NCBI RefSeq assembly: GCF_900496995.4
Contig: NC_044022.1
Span: 21,404,938 to 21,468,937 of the forward strand
DNA length: 64,000 bases
Source of the DNA: Aquila chrysaetos chrysaetos
Lineage: Eukaryota > Chordata > Aves > Accipitriformes > Accipitridae
Reading direction: 5' to 3'
Shown in pieces: positions 15,201-44,700 of this stretch (its first letter is position 1; every line of letters starts with the position of its first letter). The position numbers and the translations under genes are program-made. A model generated the notes under the pieces. It worked only from the letters and a program-made list of their open reading frames with translations. It was not told the DNA's origin and did no database searches.

Positions 15201-17504
15201 GATTTAGTACTTAACCATTCGTACTTCTAGGAACAAGTGCTGGGATGGCCAAAAGGATGGACATCAACCCTGAGCATTTAGGACATTTTTAATTGCTGCT
15301 GATACAGGCATATCTGCTACACCAGCAGCTGAATTCCTGTTGATGATGGAGGTTGCGTTGTTTTTGGACTTTGTCACAGAGCCAGTGTGGGGCTGCAGAT
15401 CCCCACATTTCTTCCATAAACTGGGGTCTAAAGTCCCTTTGGAAATATGCTTCAAAAACTGTAAGTGTGCCTTGCTGGTTCAGTGAGAGCTCCTTCACAC
15501 ACAGAACAAGCTATTCTGGAAGAAAGGTCACTTTAAACTAGACTAAAGGCTCTGTTCACATGAGCTGTGGGTCCATGAGGATTTCTTTGGTGACGATTCT
15601 GGCTTAAGTAATTCTGGCTTTTTTCCTCCGACCTCCCTCTCTTCCCACCAATTGTCCATGTGCCACTCCCTGCACTGCGCCAGCAGAACTGTTTGTGTAG
15701 CTACATCGTGAACAAACAAGGGAACTGATCTAATACAACTAGGCAAAATGGAGAAATATTTGTTTTCTTCTACCAGATCGTTTGACCTGTGTGATTCATT
15801 ACACAGCTATATAAATCACTCCCTGGCAGAGAACAGGAGGGCAGGTGGAAGCAGAAGAAATTAGATGGATGGGGTGGGATGGGACTGCCTGAGCAGCGCT
15901 GTTGCTGACCATGAAACCACAGACTGAGTGTAGGCTTTACTGATGCTAACTGCACATTGTTGCCCCTCTCTCATCACAGCAGCAGAGTTGTTGGAGAGGC
16001 ACAGACTGTCCTACACCCTGGGTCGAACTCTTTCACCCTTGAAGACAAACCACAAACTAAACTGGCACACAGGGAGATTTCAGGAGATTGCTGAGCTGTA
16101 ACTCACCACTACCATCAGGATGAGATCTTGTTTCTCAGCCATCCTTCACTCCTGGCTGCAACTTCCAGCCTTCCCTTGCACCAGTTCTGGTGGTCATCAG
16201 AGAGTTTGCAGAAGTCTGGTCTTGTTCATTAGCTAAACAGAAAAGAGCAAGTTACTTCGTGCTTGATCAGTTTTCTTCTGGGTTAGTAAAAATGAACTGG
16301 CTTATTGACAGCCTTTTGAAAAGCAGAATCCATGGAAGAGAAGTGGTGGAAAACCAGAACTGGGAACATGGAGAAGGTTTGGATATCCTTCCTTCAGTAG
16401 TGTTGTTAGATCACCTCAGCTGTCTCACCTTCTGATTCAGATACACCTTCCATTTTTATGCAGGTTGTTAGCTCTAGCTGATGGATAAAATATGTGATTT
16501 TTATCCATATCATCCTGAACTTCTGCGGCAAGATTTAAATGTGTGAGCTGTTCCTTGCTTTCAGAGCATGAGTCAGCTAAAGGTTTGACCCATTAATCTT
16601 TCAAAAGTGAGAGGGGAAAAAAGACTGCAGCCTTTTCTGGCTGTTGCATTCCCATTATGCAGAAGGGATGCTATGGGTTTCTGTGTTAATGCTTTTTCAT
16701 TGGTTTCTAAATTTGCTGTTTTCATAAGGCAAAACCTACGACGTTAGCTGTCAGACTTACAAACTCAACTGGTGTTCTGAAAATCCGGCTGTGTTTTCAG
16801 ATTCTTAATAGAAATACTAGTAAAGCAGCCTCTGTAATTGGAGGTTAACTGACAGGGCTCTTGACAATACATGAAGCAGAACAGAATCCACCTCAGTTGC
16901 CATGGCTATGTCTTCCCATTGAGCTAACAGAATTTAAAAAATTACTTTTTCCAGTTAATTCAGCAATTCTGACCTGTACACACATAGAAAACAGTTAATA
17001 TCAATAAGAAGGAACACTTTTTATATAGCAGATGCCAGCCTCAGGTAACTTAGGTGCAGGGCTCTCTCTGTACACAGGTAAAATAACCGTGACCTAAGGC
17101 AGCACGGTATCAGGGGCAGCCCAAAGGCCAGGGCCCCACTGTAAATGCCGGAGCTCTAAAAACTCAGACTCATAGGTGCTCCACTGAGTAATGGGAGAGG
17201 TTTGAGGGCAACAGATACTGCCTGGGGAGAATACCCCTCCAGCCTTTTCCATGCTCCCTGTGGCAGTGGGAACAACAAGCTTAGTTTTCCAGGGCTCTGC
17301 TCCTTGATCTGTCTGCCCACTAGCTCTCTATTTGAAGTATCCTCCTTTCCCAGCACAGCACAGCCCCTTCACATTTAGGATGGCAAAATTCAGTGTTACC
17401 TAGACAGTTGAGAAACCCTGAGCTAATTCTTTAAACCACCTCTATTTCTTACATTCTTTCTTAAATATCCTTTACTGCCTACTCTTGGAGAAAAAAAAAA
17501 AAAG
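12291..17504. other. Intergenic, no gene recognised
   Basis: Short open frames with no recognisable product. About 13375-13760 is pyrimidine-rich and holds an AATAAA (13734) reminiscent of an LTR, but no TG...CA ends with a target duplication could be found. Confidence 0.5.
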
Positions 17505-19868
17505 TACTGGGCTGCCTCGACCAGCCGATTGCCAAAATCAGCACCAGAAGAATGCAGGAGGGTGGAGGTCCTTCTGTTTTATATAGACTACCTGAAGCAT
17601 ATCAAGGAAGAAAGATGCCAGGGGAGATGTCCTGCTGGACCTGCTGCAAACAAGAAAGAACTGGTTGAAGATGTGAAGGTGCAGTCTTGGCTGCAGCAAA
17701 CACAAGACTGTAGAGTTGAAAATCTTGAGAGAAATGAGCAAGGTAAGTAGTAGAATCACAACCCTGGACTTCAAGAAAGCAGATTTCGGCTTACTCGGGA
17801 ATCATCTTGGCAGGATCCAATGGGAGACTGCCCTAGAGGGCATGGGGCCCAGGGGCAGCTGGTTAATCTTCACGGAGAACCTCCTCTAAGAAAAAGAGCA
17901 GTCCGTTCTGATGCGCAGAAAATCAAGCAACTATGGCAGGAGGCCAGCATGGATGTACAAGGGACTCCCAGCTGAGCTCCAACACAAAAAGGAAGCGTAC
18001 AAAAAATGGAAGCACAGATGGGCTGCCCAGGAGGAATAGAGAGACATTGCTTGAGCATGCAGGGCTGGTGTGAGGAAAGCCAAAGCTCAGCTGGAGTTGA
18101 AACCAGACAGGGAGGTGAAGGTTAACAGGAAAGGCTTCGGTAGGCACACTGGCAGCAAAAGGAAGGCTGAGGAAAATATGGGTCCACTGCTCCATGGAGC
18201 AGGGGACACAGTGACAAAGGACATGGAAAAGGCTGAGGTACTCATTGCTTTTTTTGCCATGGTTTTCACTGATATGGTCTGCCCTTAGGCTTCTCAATTC
18301 CCCAAGCCTAGTAGCAGTCTGTGGGAGTGAAGCAGTACCCGGCACAGCAGCTAGGGAACACTGAAGCCAACTGGACATACACAAGTCCACAAGACCAGAT
18401 GGGATGCAGAAAAGGCTGCTGGAGGAGCTGGCCAATGTCATTGTGAGGCCACTCTCTATCATCTTTGAAAGGTTACGGAGATCTGGGGAGGTTCCTGATG
18501 ACTGGAGATGGGTAAAGGTCACACCTGTCTTCAAGGAGGGCAAGGAGAAAGATCCAGGGAACGACAGGCCAGTCTGCCTAACCTTAGTCCCTGGGAAGGT
18601 GACAGAGCAAATCCTCCTGGAAGCCACATCCAAGCACATGAAGAAGAAGGTAATTGCGAACAGCCAGCATGTATTTACCAGGTCAAATTGATTGCTTTCT
18701 ACAATGACATCACTGGCTGTGTGGACAAAATGGGAGCTGTGGATGCTGTAAACGTTTTACAAAGCTTTTGACATGTTTTCCCATAGTACTTTTACAGTCA
18801 AATTGCTGAAATACAGCTGGGCAAGTGGACTACAAGGCAGGTGGAAAGTTGGCTTAGCCATTGGCTCAAAGAGCCAGTGGTACAAAGTCCAACTGGCTGC
18901 AGGTTACTACTGGCATCCCTCAGGGATTGCTACTGGGGCCAGTACTGTTTCATGTCCTTTACTGATAACCTGGATGATGCGATGGGGCGCAATCACAGCA
19001 AATTTGCAGACAATACTAAACTGGGGGTTAATGATTGATAAGCTGGAGATCAGGGCTTCTATGCAGAGTGTCCTAGACAGGTTGGTGGAATGGATTCATA
19101 GGAACTTCATGCAGTTCAACAAAGGCAAATGCAAAGTCCTGCACTGGGGGAGAAATAGCTTTATGCAACAGTAAAGGTTAGGAGTCAACAAAGGAGCCTA
19201 GTGGAAAAAGACTCGGAGGTCCTGGTGTACAGCGAGTGGAACACGAGTCAGGAGAGTGCCCTTGCGGCAAAGAAGGTTGACCACACACAAGGCTGCTTCT
19301 AGCAAGAGTGTAGCCAGTAAGTTAAGGGAAGTGGATCTTCACCTCTATTTGGCACTTGTGAGACCATACCTTACAAGTGACCAGTTTTGAGCTCCCCAGT
19401 ACAAGAAATAGATTGATATGCTGGATTAAGCCCAGCAGAGAGCCACCAGGCTGGTCAGGGGACTGGAGCTCATGATGTATGAAGAGAACCTGAACGAACT
19501 GGGTCTGTTCAGCCTTAAGAGAAAGATAAGAAGGGAGCTGATTGCTGTCTACAGCTGCCTAATGAAAGGATGTAGAGAAAACAGGCACATGGGGAAAGGA
19601 TGAGAGGGGAGGATGAGGGGCGAGGGACACAAACTGAAGCATGGGAATTTCTGACTCATTACAAAGGAAAAAAAGGTTACCATAAGGGTAGTCAAACACT
19701 GAAAACAGGGGACCACAGTGGCTGCAAAATCTCTTGTATTGAAGGTATTCAAAACTGGACTCAACGAGGCCTTGAGGAACCAGCTTTAACTGGCCCTACT
19801 TTGAGCAGGGGTTAGAGGTGATGACTTCGCAAGTCCCTTCCAATCTACATGATCCCATGATTCTGTGA
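17505..19868 (+). mobile_element. Degraded CR1 LINE relic (ORF2 part plus 3' end)
   Basis: The region matches the CR1 reverse-transcriptase reading frame in pieces. Recognisable phrases are LEELANVIVRPLSIIFERL, SGEVPDDWR and KVTPVFKEG near 18420-18540, and FMQFNKGKCKVLHWGRN near 19110-19160. Several frameshifts and stops break the frame. It ends with the CR1 terminal pattern (cttccaatctacatgat, then atgattctgtga at about 19868). The 5' end is missing. The open frame of 238 codons on the opposite strand is its shadow. Confidence 0.9.
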
Positions 19869-20627
19869 ATAAGTGTGCCTTGAAGAGAATGAACGAAATG
19901 AGTGAGAGTGATTTACTTTCAACCCACATATATAAAAAGTATTTCAATGTCCCTGAATGATCCAGAAATATTCTGGGATATTATTCCCGATATATTCAGG
20001 AAAAAAAAACTCGAAACCAGCTCATCTCTTAAGACCCCATGTCTTCAAGGCATTCCAGAAATTCTTTTTTTTTTCTGACATTTACTATTGCAATCTTATG
20101 ACAACTCACATTTGGCAAAATCCTCCTATATATATATCTAATCTAGCCCTCCCAAGTACCCACCATGTGCTTTTAAAATACCACTAAATCATTGTTACTT
20201 GAAGCTGACTGCAGATTTTTAAAAAATATTTTATTGTTCTCCCATTTTCCTCTACACACTAAGTCAAGGGCCCTACTACTTCCTAGTTAATGTATGTATG
20301 GTATTTATATAGCAGTATCATACTAATTAAACAAATCATGAACTGTAACATATGTATTTTTTCATAATACCCCCCTGGGATGTAAGAAATGCTTCTCCCA
20401 TAATACAGTCAAGAAACTGAGGTACAGAAAAGCATGGAGGTTTTCCAAAGAGAATCTCAGCAGAGCACAAATTGAAGCAAATTCTCTGAACTTTCAAGCT
20501 TGTGTTTAACCACATGACTAATTCTTCAAATAAAGCTTGATGAAGTGTACTGTGGCTTTTGGAAACTCGGCTCCCCTGGTGTACCAGCCTTTCATGTCTT
20601 CTGAGAAAGCAAAAAAAGGCAAGTGGT

Positions 20628-20960
20628 TTAGACTAAGAACTGTCTAGAGAAACCAGCAGGATTGTCACCTGGAGAAGGAAGTCCTCTAGCATCCAGAAGA
20701 TAGGCGAAGGCATAGACCAGTCTGGGCTTAGTAAGCTGGTGGCGGTGACTGAACGGGTTGATTCTGGGTGTGGGTGGGGAACTTTCCTGCATGCAGGCCA
20801 AGAAGCACAGGCTAGCTGAGGCTTTCACTTTCCCTATGTTTTGGATGAGCCAGTGAAACGCGGTGGAGTTGAATGTGTAGCTGGCCATCTGGAGGATGTC
20901 AGCTGACAGCTGCGAAATGAAGGGGAGCTGTCTTCTCTCCAGTAGCTCAAGGGCACCCAC
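20628..20960 (-). other. Unassigned open frame of about 110 codons upstream of EED
   Basis: An open frame on the - strand whose first possible start is a GTG, with an in-frame TAA 12 nt further upstream. Codons in its first half favour G or C at third positions more than the surrounding DNA suggests. The protein (with ELLERRQLPFISQLS and NSTAFHWLIQN) was not recognised. It may be an exon, a pseudogene fragment or chance. Confidence 0.2.
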
Positions 20961-21878
20961 GGGGAGAAGTTAAAAACCCTCACCTCTGAAAACTTTGTGC
21001 CTGCCCTTCTTTCAACAGATCTGCAGCACGGTCATGATTTAGTCTTAATTAAGATGCCAGTCTAAAAACATCCTGCCATATTTTAAAAACAAGCCTGTTC
21101 TTTCTTTGTATATTTTCCCACAAACACTTTTATCACAACCTTGATCTTACAGCACAGACCCGAGCAGAGCTTTTATTAATTGTAAGCTACAACCTTTTGC
21201 TATATATTATGCAATGCTTCACTGGAGCCTACAGTTCTGCAGATGAAAAGAGAGACAGTTTATTGCTAAAAACACTAGAGTACATGCAGCATTTTAAGCA
21301 TATCTCTTCCTCTTCATCTCTGGAGGTTATGTGAGATTAAGTTTTACATACAGGGCATGGCTCACCTCTGTCACTGCTCCCAAAGCAATGGCTTTTTGAG
21401 ACTGGAATGTCTCCCTCAGGGAGGAAAGACTGGTTTCTGCCCCTACAAGAAAAGCAGATAAGACGCTGTACCTGCGGGCAGATTACTTTTCCCCTTTGGT
21501 AGAAGTTTTTTTACTGTGCATAATTATTATGACTCTGGGACCTGTGGTTTCTGAAATAAATAAATACAAATCTGGCAACCGCAGTTATTTCATTTGTAGT
21601 TGTAGCAGGAACTTGCCAGGGTGTACAGGAGCAGGCAGCAGAGCAGAGCCCATCTCCCCTCTCCGGAAACACCGTTTTCAGACTAAAGGACTTTTGCAGA
21701 GCAAGAGGAGAACAACAACAACACAAAAAACCCCTTTAGGCGCACGAAACGCCGCTCGGCAACCGCGGGAAGACGGGCAGCGGGACCGTTGACACCCGTG
21801 GCGACAGGGACCGCTCGTTTCTACCTCACACCCGTCCTCGGCTAGCCCTGCCTGGCGCGGCCGCGCTACCAGCAGCGG

Positions 21879-21884
21879 TATAAA
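21879..21884 (+). promoter_or_regulatory. TATAAA within the EED CpG island
   Basis: A TATAAA hexamer sits 268 nt upstream of the EED ATG. It would place a start site near 21910. CpG-island promoters often do not use a TATA box, so this is only a candidate. Confidence 0.25.
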
Positions 21885-22029
21885 GTGCCACCAGCTGTTA
21901 AAAGACGGGTTAAATTGACGCCCGGCCCCGCCGAGGCGAGCGGGGGCCGCGCCGTCCCCTCAGCCGGCGGCGGCCCCCCCCTGAGGCGCCGCGCGCCGCC
22001 GGGCGCGGGAAGAGCGCTTTTTCAGCAGT

Positions 22030-22146
22030 GTGGCAGCTCGCCGGCCCCCGCCCGGGGAACGGGGCGCGGGGGCTGCTTTACGGCAGGCGTTTCGACCTCC
22101 CCGTCCGCGCTTTGCGGCTGCGTGGCGGGGTTGGGGGGCGGGGAAG
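22030..22146 (+). other. EED: Candidate GUG-initiated N-terminal extension of EED (39 codons)
   Basis: The reading frame of the EED ATG stays open upstream to an in-frame TGA at 21982-21984. A GTG at 22030-22032 has A at -3 and G at +4 and would add 39 Arg/Pro/Ala/Gly-rich residues. Mammalian EED is reported to use upstream GUG starts for its longer isoforms. Use of this codon in the bird is inference. A second GTG two bases upstream (22028) is out of frame. Confidence 0.5.
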
Positions 22147-40581
<18,435 letters not shown>

Positions 40582-40756
40582 ATTACTTTTTCTTAATTCA
40601 AAGTAGAAAATATATTTTCAAATTATAATATAGTCTGTTAACTTGCTAGTATGGTAGATGCATTTAGTGTAGACTTTCTCGAAGGTTCAGCAGGCTGGAG
40701 CTGAACTTAGTGATGTTTACATTCTGTGTATTGTTCTGCTTGAAATTGCTGCTTTT

Positions 40757-40762
40757 AATAAA
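40757..40762 (+). terminator. EED: EED polyadenylation signal AATAAA
   Basis: This AATAAA begins 176 nt past the EED stop codon and is followed by GT/T-rich sequence (ttttctgaattg). It is the first strong signal after the stop. A longer 3' UTR using another AATAAA near 41361 is possible. Confidence 0.65.
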
Positions 40763-41390
40763 AAGAAGTATTTTTGTAAAGTTTTCTGAATTGTCCATTT
40801 TAATTATTTCCCACAATACATTTTAACTTATGGCCTATGAAATTGCTTTGCAGTATACAGTAACTTGCTGGAAGTTTGGTATGTGTATGCTTGTGGTTGT
40901 ATTTGTGCCTTTTTGACTGAAAACCTAATGAAGCTGTTGAATATTATCCAGGGACCACACAAAGGAAATACTACACTTAAGAATATAGTATAAATAAATG
41001 TTAACTCATTGCTAAAAATTTTGAACTCATTCCTTAAGTTAGTTGCCCATTGAAATTGATTAAGTTTTAATAATCTCAAATTGGATGTGCTTTTCACTAT
41101 TTTTGTTACTGATTAGGGGGGAAAAAACTTTACTGGCTTTTTTTTTTTTCTTTTCTTTAGTGTATCCCATTGCTCTACTCTTTGGATTCAGGCTGTTTAG
41201 TTACTACGTTTATCTTTAAATCAAAGTCGGTTACTGGAAATGTGTTTTAATTGCCTCTATTGTCAGTATCCCCAAATAGCCTCATCAATGTTTTACTTGC
41301 CCTAGGAATAATGAATTCTAAAACCTATATGAAATAGTATTGGTTTAAAATATGTACAATTAATAAAAATGAAAGGGGAAAAATGGATGT

Positions 41391-41785
41391 TAGAATCACA
41401 GAATGGTTTGGGTTAGAAGGGGCCTTAAAAGTCATCTAGTCCAACCCCCCTGCCATGGGCAGGGACACCTTCCACTAGACCAGGTTGCTCAAAGCCCCGT
41501 CCAACCTGGCCTTGAACACTGCCAGGGATGGGGCATCCCACAGCTTCTCTGGGCAACCTGTGCCAGTGCCTCACCACCCTCACAGTGAAGAACTTCTTCC
41601 TTCCATGTGATCTAAACCTGCCCTCTTTCAGTTTAAAGCCATTACCCCTCGTCCTGTCACTACATGCCCTTGTAAAAAATCCCTCCCCATCTTTCCTGTA
41701 GGCCCCCTTTAGGTACTGGAAGGCTGCTATAAGGTCTCCCCGGAGCCTTCTCTTCTCCAGGCTGAACAACCCCAACTCTCTCAGG
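41391..41785 (-). mobile_element. CR1 LINE, 5'-truncated 3' end, antisense to EED
   Basis: It starts atcacagaatggtttggg and runs through the standard avian CR1 3' region in reverse (ccatgggcagggacacc, gggcaacctgtgccag, ctcttctccaggctgaac). Divergence from the remembered consensus looks low, so it is a relatively young copy. It sits about 630 bp past the EED poly(A) signal. Confidence 0.92.
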
Positions 41786-44700
41786 CTATAATAGATGGCA
41801 GACATCATTAACGGTGATAATTTGTGTTCAAAACACTTGTGTATATCTTGTCAGCCTATAGCTGAAAAGTTAGTGTTTGTATTCTGGAAGTGGTCCAAGA
41901 CATTGCATGATAGCTGTATGTACCTGGATGAGGAAGAAGGTTAATAACATTTACTGAAGCTGAGCTGTTTACATACTTTTTTTCCTACTGTGCTCTTCTT
42001 ATCCTTCACCATAACATATTACTTGTATTTATGTAATATCCTAACAAATTCTTTTCAAGTGAACTATCATTTGCAACATTAATAGTGCTTTTTTCATCAG
42101 TATTTAAGTAGTCCTGTCTGCTACTGCCTTCTTAAGTGAATATCTGCCTTTTATAATTTGGGATATTGCTTCTTCCTGTTTGTTAAAGTTTGGGAAGCTT
42201 GTAAATGATCTGTTTAGATAAACTACCTGTTCAGTTTGAAGTAATAGGACTAAGTCAGTTTTGATTTGTGTCCTTGGGAGCCTGCAAAAAAAATGAAGTC
42301 TGGAACTGGCAAGTAGTTTACAAGTCTTAGTCTGTAATGTATGATTATTTTTTTTTCTTTTTTTCTTTTTTAAATCCTTGTCTTTAGTACAGGGGAGGTG
42401 GGGTAGTACCGTTGTAGCACAGGTCTGTCTAAAACCAGTGTTCAGCTGAGCTGGATTCTGGACCTTTTTCTTGCACAAGCCAAGTGGCTGGGGTGCTCAC
42501 TCTCGGAAGGGGTGCCCTTGACTGAGTGGTCATGGGGACATGATCAGGAAGCCAAGTGTAAAACCAGAGTCGGGCAGAACCAGGCACAAGCCTGAGTGTT
42601 GGAGAGAGGAGACTGAAATACTGGTGGAGTTGAACCCAAATTAGCTAGAGGAGAAGACAACAGGTGAGACTGGAGCTTGGAGGTAGTTTTTAACCTCTAG
42701 TCCTACTGCATCTGCAGAACTGCTGGCACTGTACGAAGCAGCGTCTACGCAACAGCGATGGCCTGTGCACCTCAGTTCATTTTGTGGAAAGGATGTGGGG
42801 TTGGCAGAGTCTGAAAACTTGTGGGGTGGGATGTGGTTGGGAGAGCACTCCAAAAAGGCAGTGGGAGTGCTCAGGCTTCCTCCAGCCTTCGAGGAAAGAG
42901 CTTTGATCAGATGAGCTAAACTATATTGAGAACACTTGGGTTGGAGGCTGGTGTCATTTAGCCTTTGCAAATGCTTTACAGTAGCATGCCATTGGACTAC
43001 GTCTTCTGTGTTTTCCCACATCCAGGGTTGAGAATGAAGCGGGGCACAAAAGCAGCAGGGATTATTCAGCCACGGTTGGTTTTTTTGGTATGTTAAGTGG
43101 TACGTTCTGACAAATGAACTGCTCTGACAGGAAGGAAAGGAAGGGTGGTGCTTGACTAGAGAGAGGCCTAACACAATTAGGGTCAGCTTTAACTTTTGTA
43201 TTACCTTATCAGTGTGCTGAAGACTGTTCTCTTAAAATGCAGACAAATGTTCCAGCAGGTTTGCCCTGAGAAACCTGGAGGGAGCTGAAATCAGATTCAG
43301 GGTGTCAATGAAGGGAAGAACTAGACAATGTGAACTTGCAAAAGTAAAGCTGGAACAAGCCACAGGGAAGAAAAAATTCTACTTTACAACAGCCAGCCAG
43401 CCCTATCTGCTCATAGGGTTAATAATAGCTTGAATATGCACCACAAGTGAAAAAACCTTGTCACCATTCAGACCCATAAAGCTCAAGTGAATGTGAAAGT
43501 TGTGTATTTATTTCATTGGGGTGTTTTCTTTGTAGGGTTGCCTAGTTCTAGACTAAAAACGGGGGAAAAATCAGATTATTTTTATTGGGTGTCTTCTGGA
43601 GGATAGAGAGCTAGTAGAGTTATAATCATTGCAAAAGAATTTAAAGAGTTTAATATTCTCCAAAACCTTTTAACCTTTTAATATATACTTTCCTGTAACA
43701 TACCTTAAGAGCTCCAGTGCTCAAGTCCTTCAGCAAAAGCAGCATGGTTTGACCCTAGTATTGGAGAAACCTAGCAAAAATATCCCAAAAGACATTAACT
43801 GCTTCTTTGCCATTGTCTGCAAGCCACCTGTAGTTCTGTTCTTTGGCAAATTCCGTAATCGGCTCCTTCTGTTTCCCATCTCAGCAAAAGGCAGAGGAGG
43901 GAGAGGTAAAGTCAGGCTCTGCCTGGCTCCAATCTCCTGTTGGACAGTTGCAGTACAGCCAGGAAACCATTTCAGGAGACCGCAAGCATTGCAGATGTCT
44001 GTTCTGTGTGAACTCTGCGTGAAGAGCACAACAAAATTTGAATGGCACTGTTTCCTCCATCTATTGCATGCTGAGTATCTCTCCAAAGAGATTAATCTTT
44101 TATCAAAAAAAGAAAAAAAAAAAGGAGATTAATCTTTCATCAAAAAATAAAAAAAAAAAAAAGAGAGAGAAGTAGTACCTGCAGGTCCTTGTCTTTCTCC
44201 ACCAACTTTCAAAGACTTAGAAATTGGCTAAATGATTGGCTTGGACTACAATCCTAATTTTTAGGCAGAGGCTTTGCCCAGAGTCAGTAAGAAAGTTTGT
44301 AGTGCACGTGGAAGTAGAAAACTGGTTCCTGAGTGTTAAATCAGCAGTTCACTTAGAAGGGTCTTTCTTCCCTAGAGATGAAGGCCCTGTTTGCTGGGGT
44401 TTTGCTCCATCTGGTGGTGACTGAATTTAAAAAAAAATAATGTTACTACAATGTAATTTTAAGTCGGGTGGTTCTTGATGCTTCTAATTTTAAGCCAAAG
44501 AATTTAATGCAAATGTGGATTGAATTTGCCCTTCCTTGTACATGTAGGAGTGCATGGTTTTTTTTGGTGTGTTTCATGCTCTCCTGGGTTTTTTTCACCA
44601 CTGATTATGTCAGGGAGCTCGTGTGCCATGGCTGAAAGTCCAGAAAAGTACTACTTCGAGTGCTGCAAGGAAGGCTTCAGGCTCGCCTGAGAATGCTTAA

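Noticed and set aside
17923-18639. 238-codon open frame on the - strand
   Set aside because: It is the antisense shadow of the CR1 reverse-transcriptase relic at 17505-19868.
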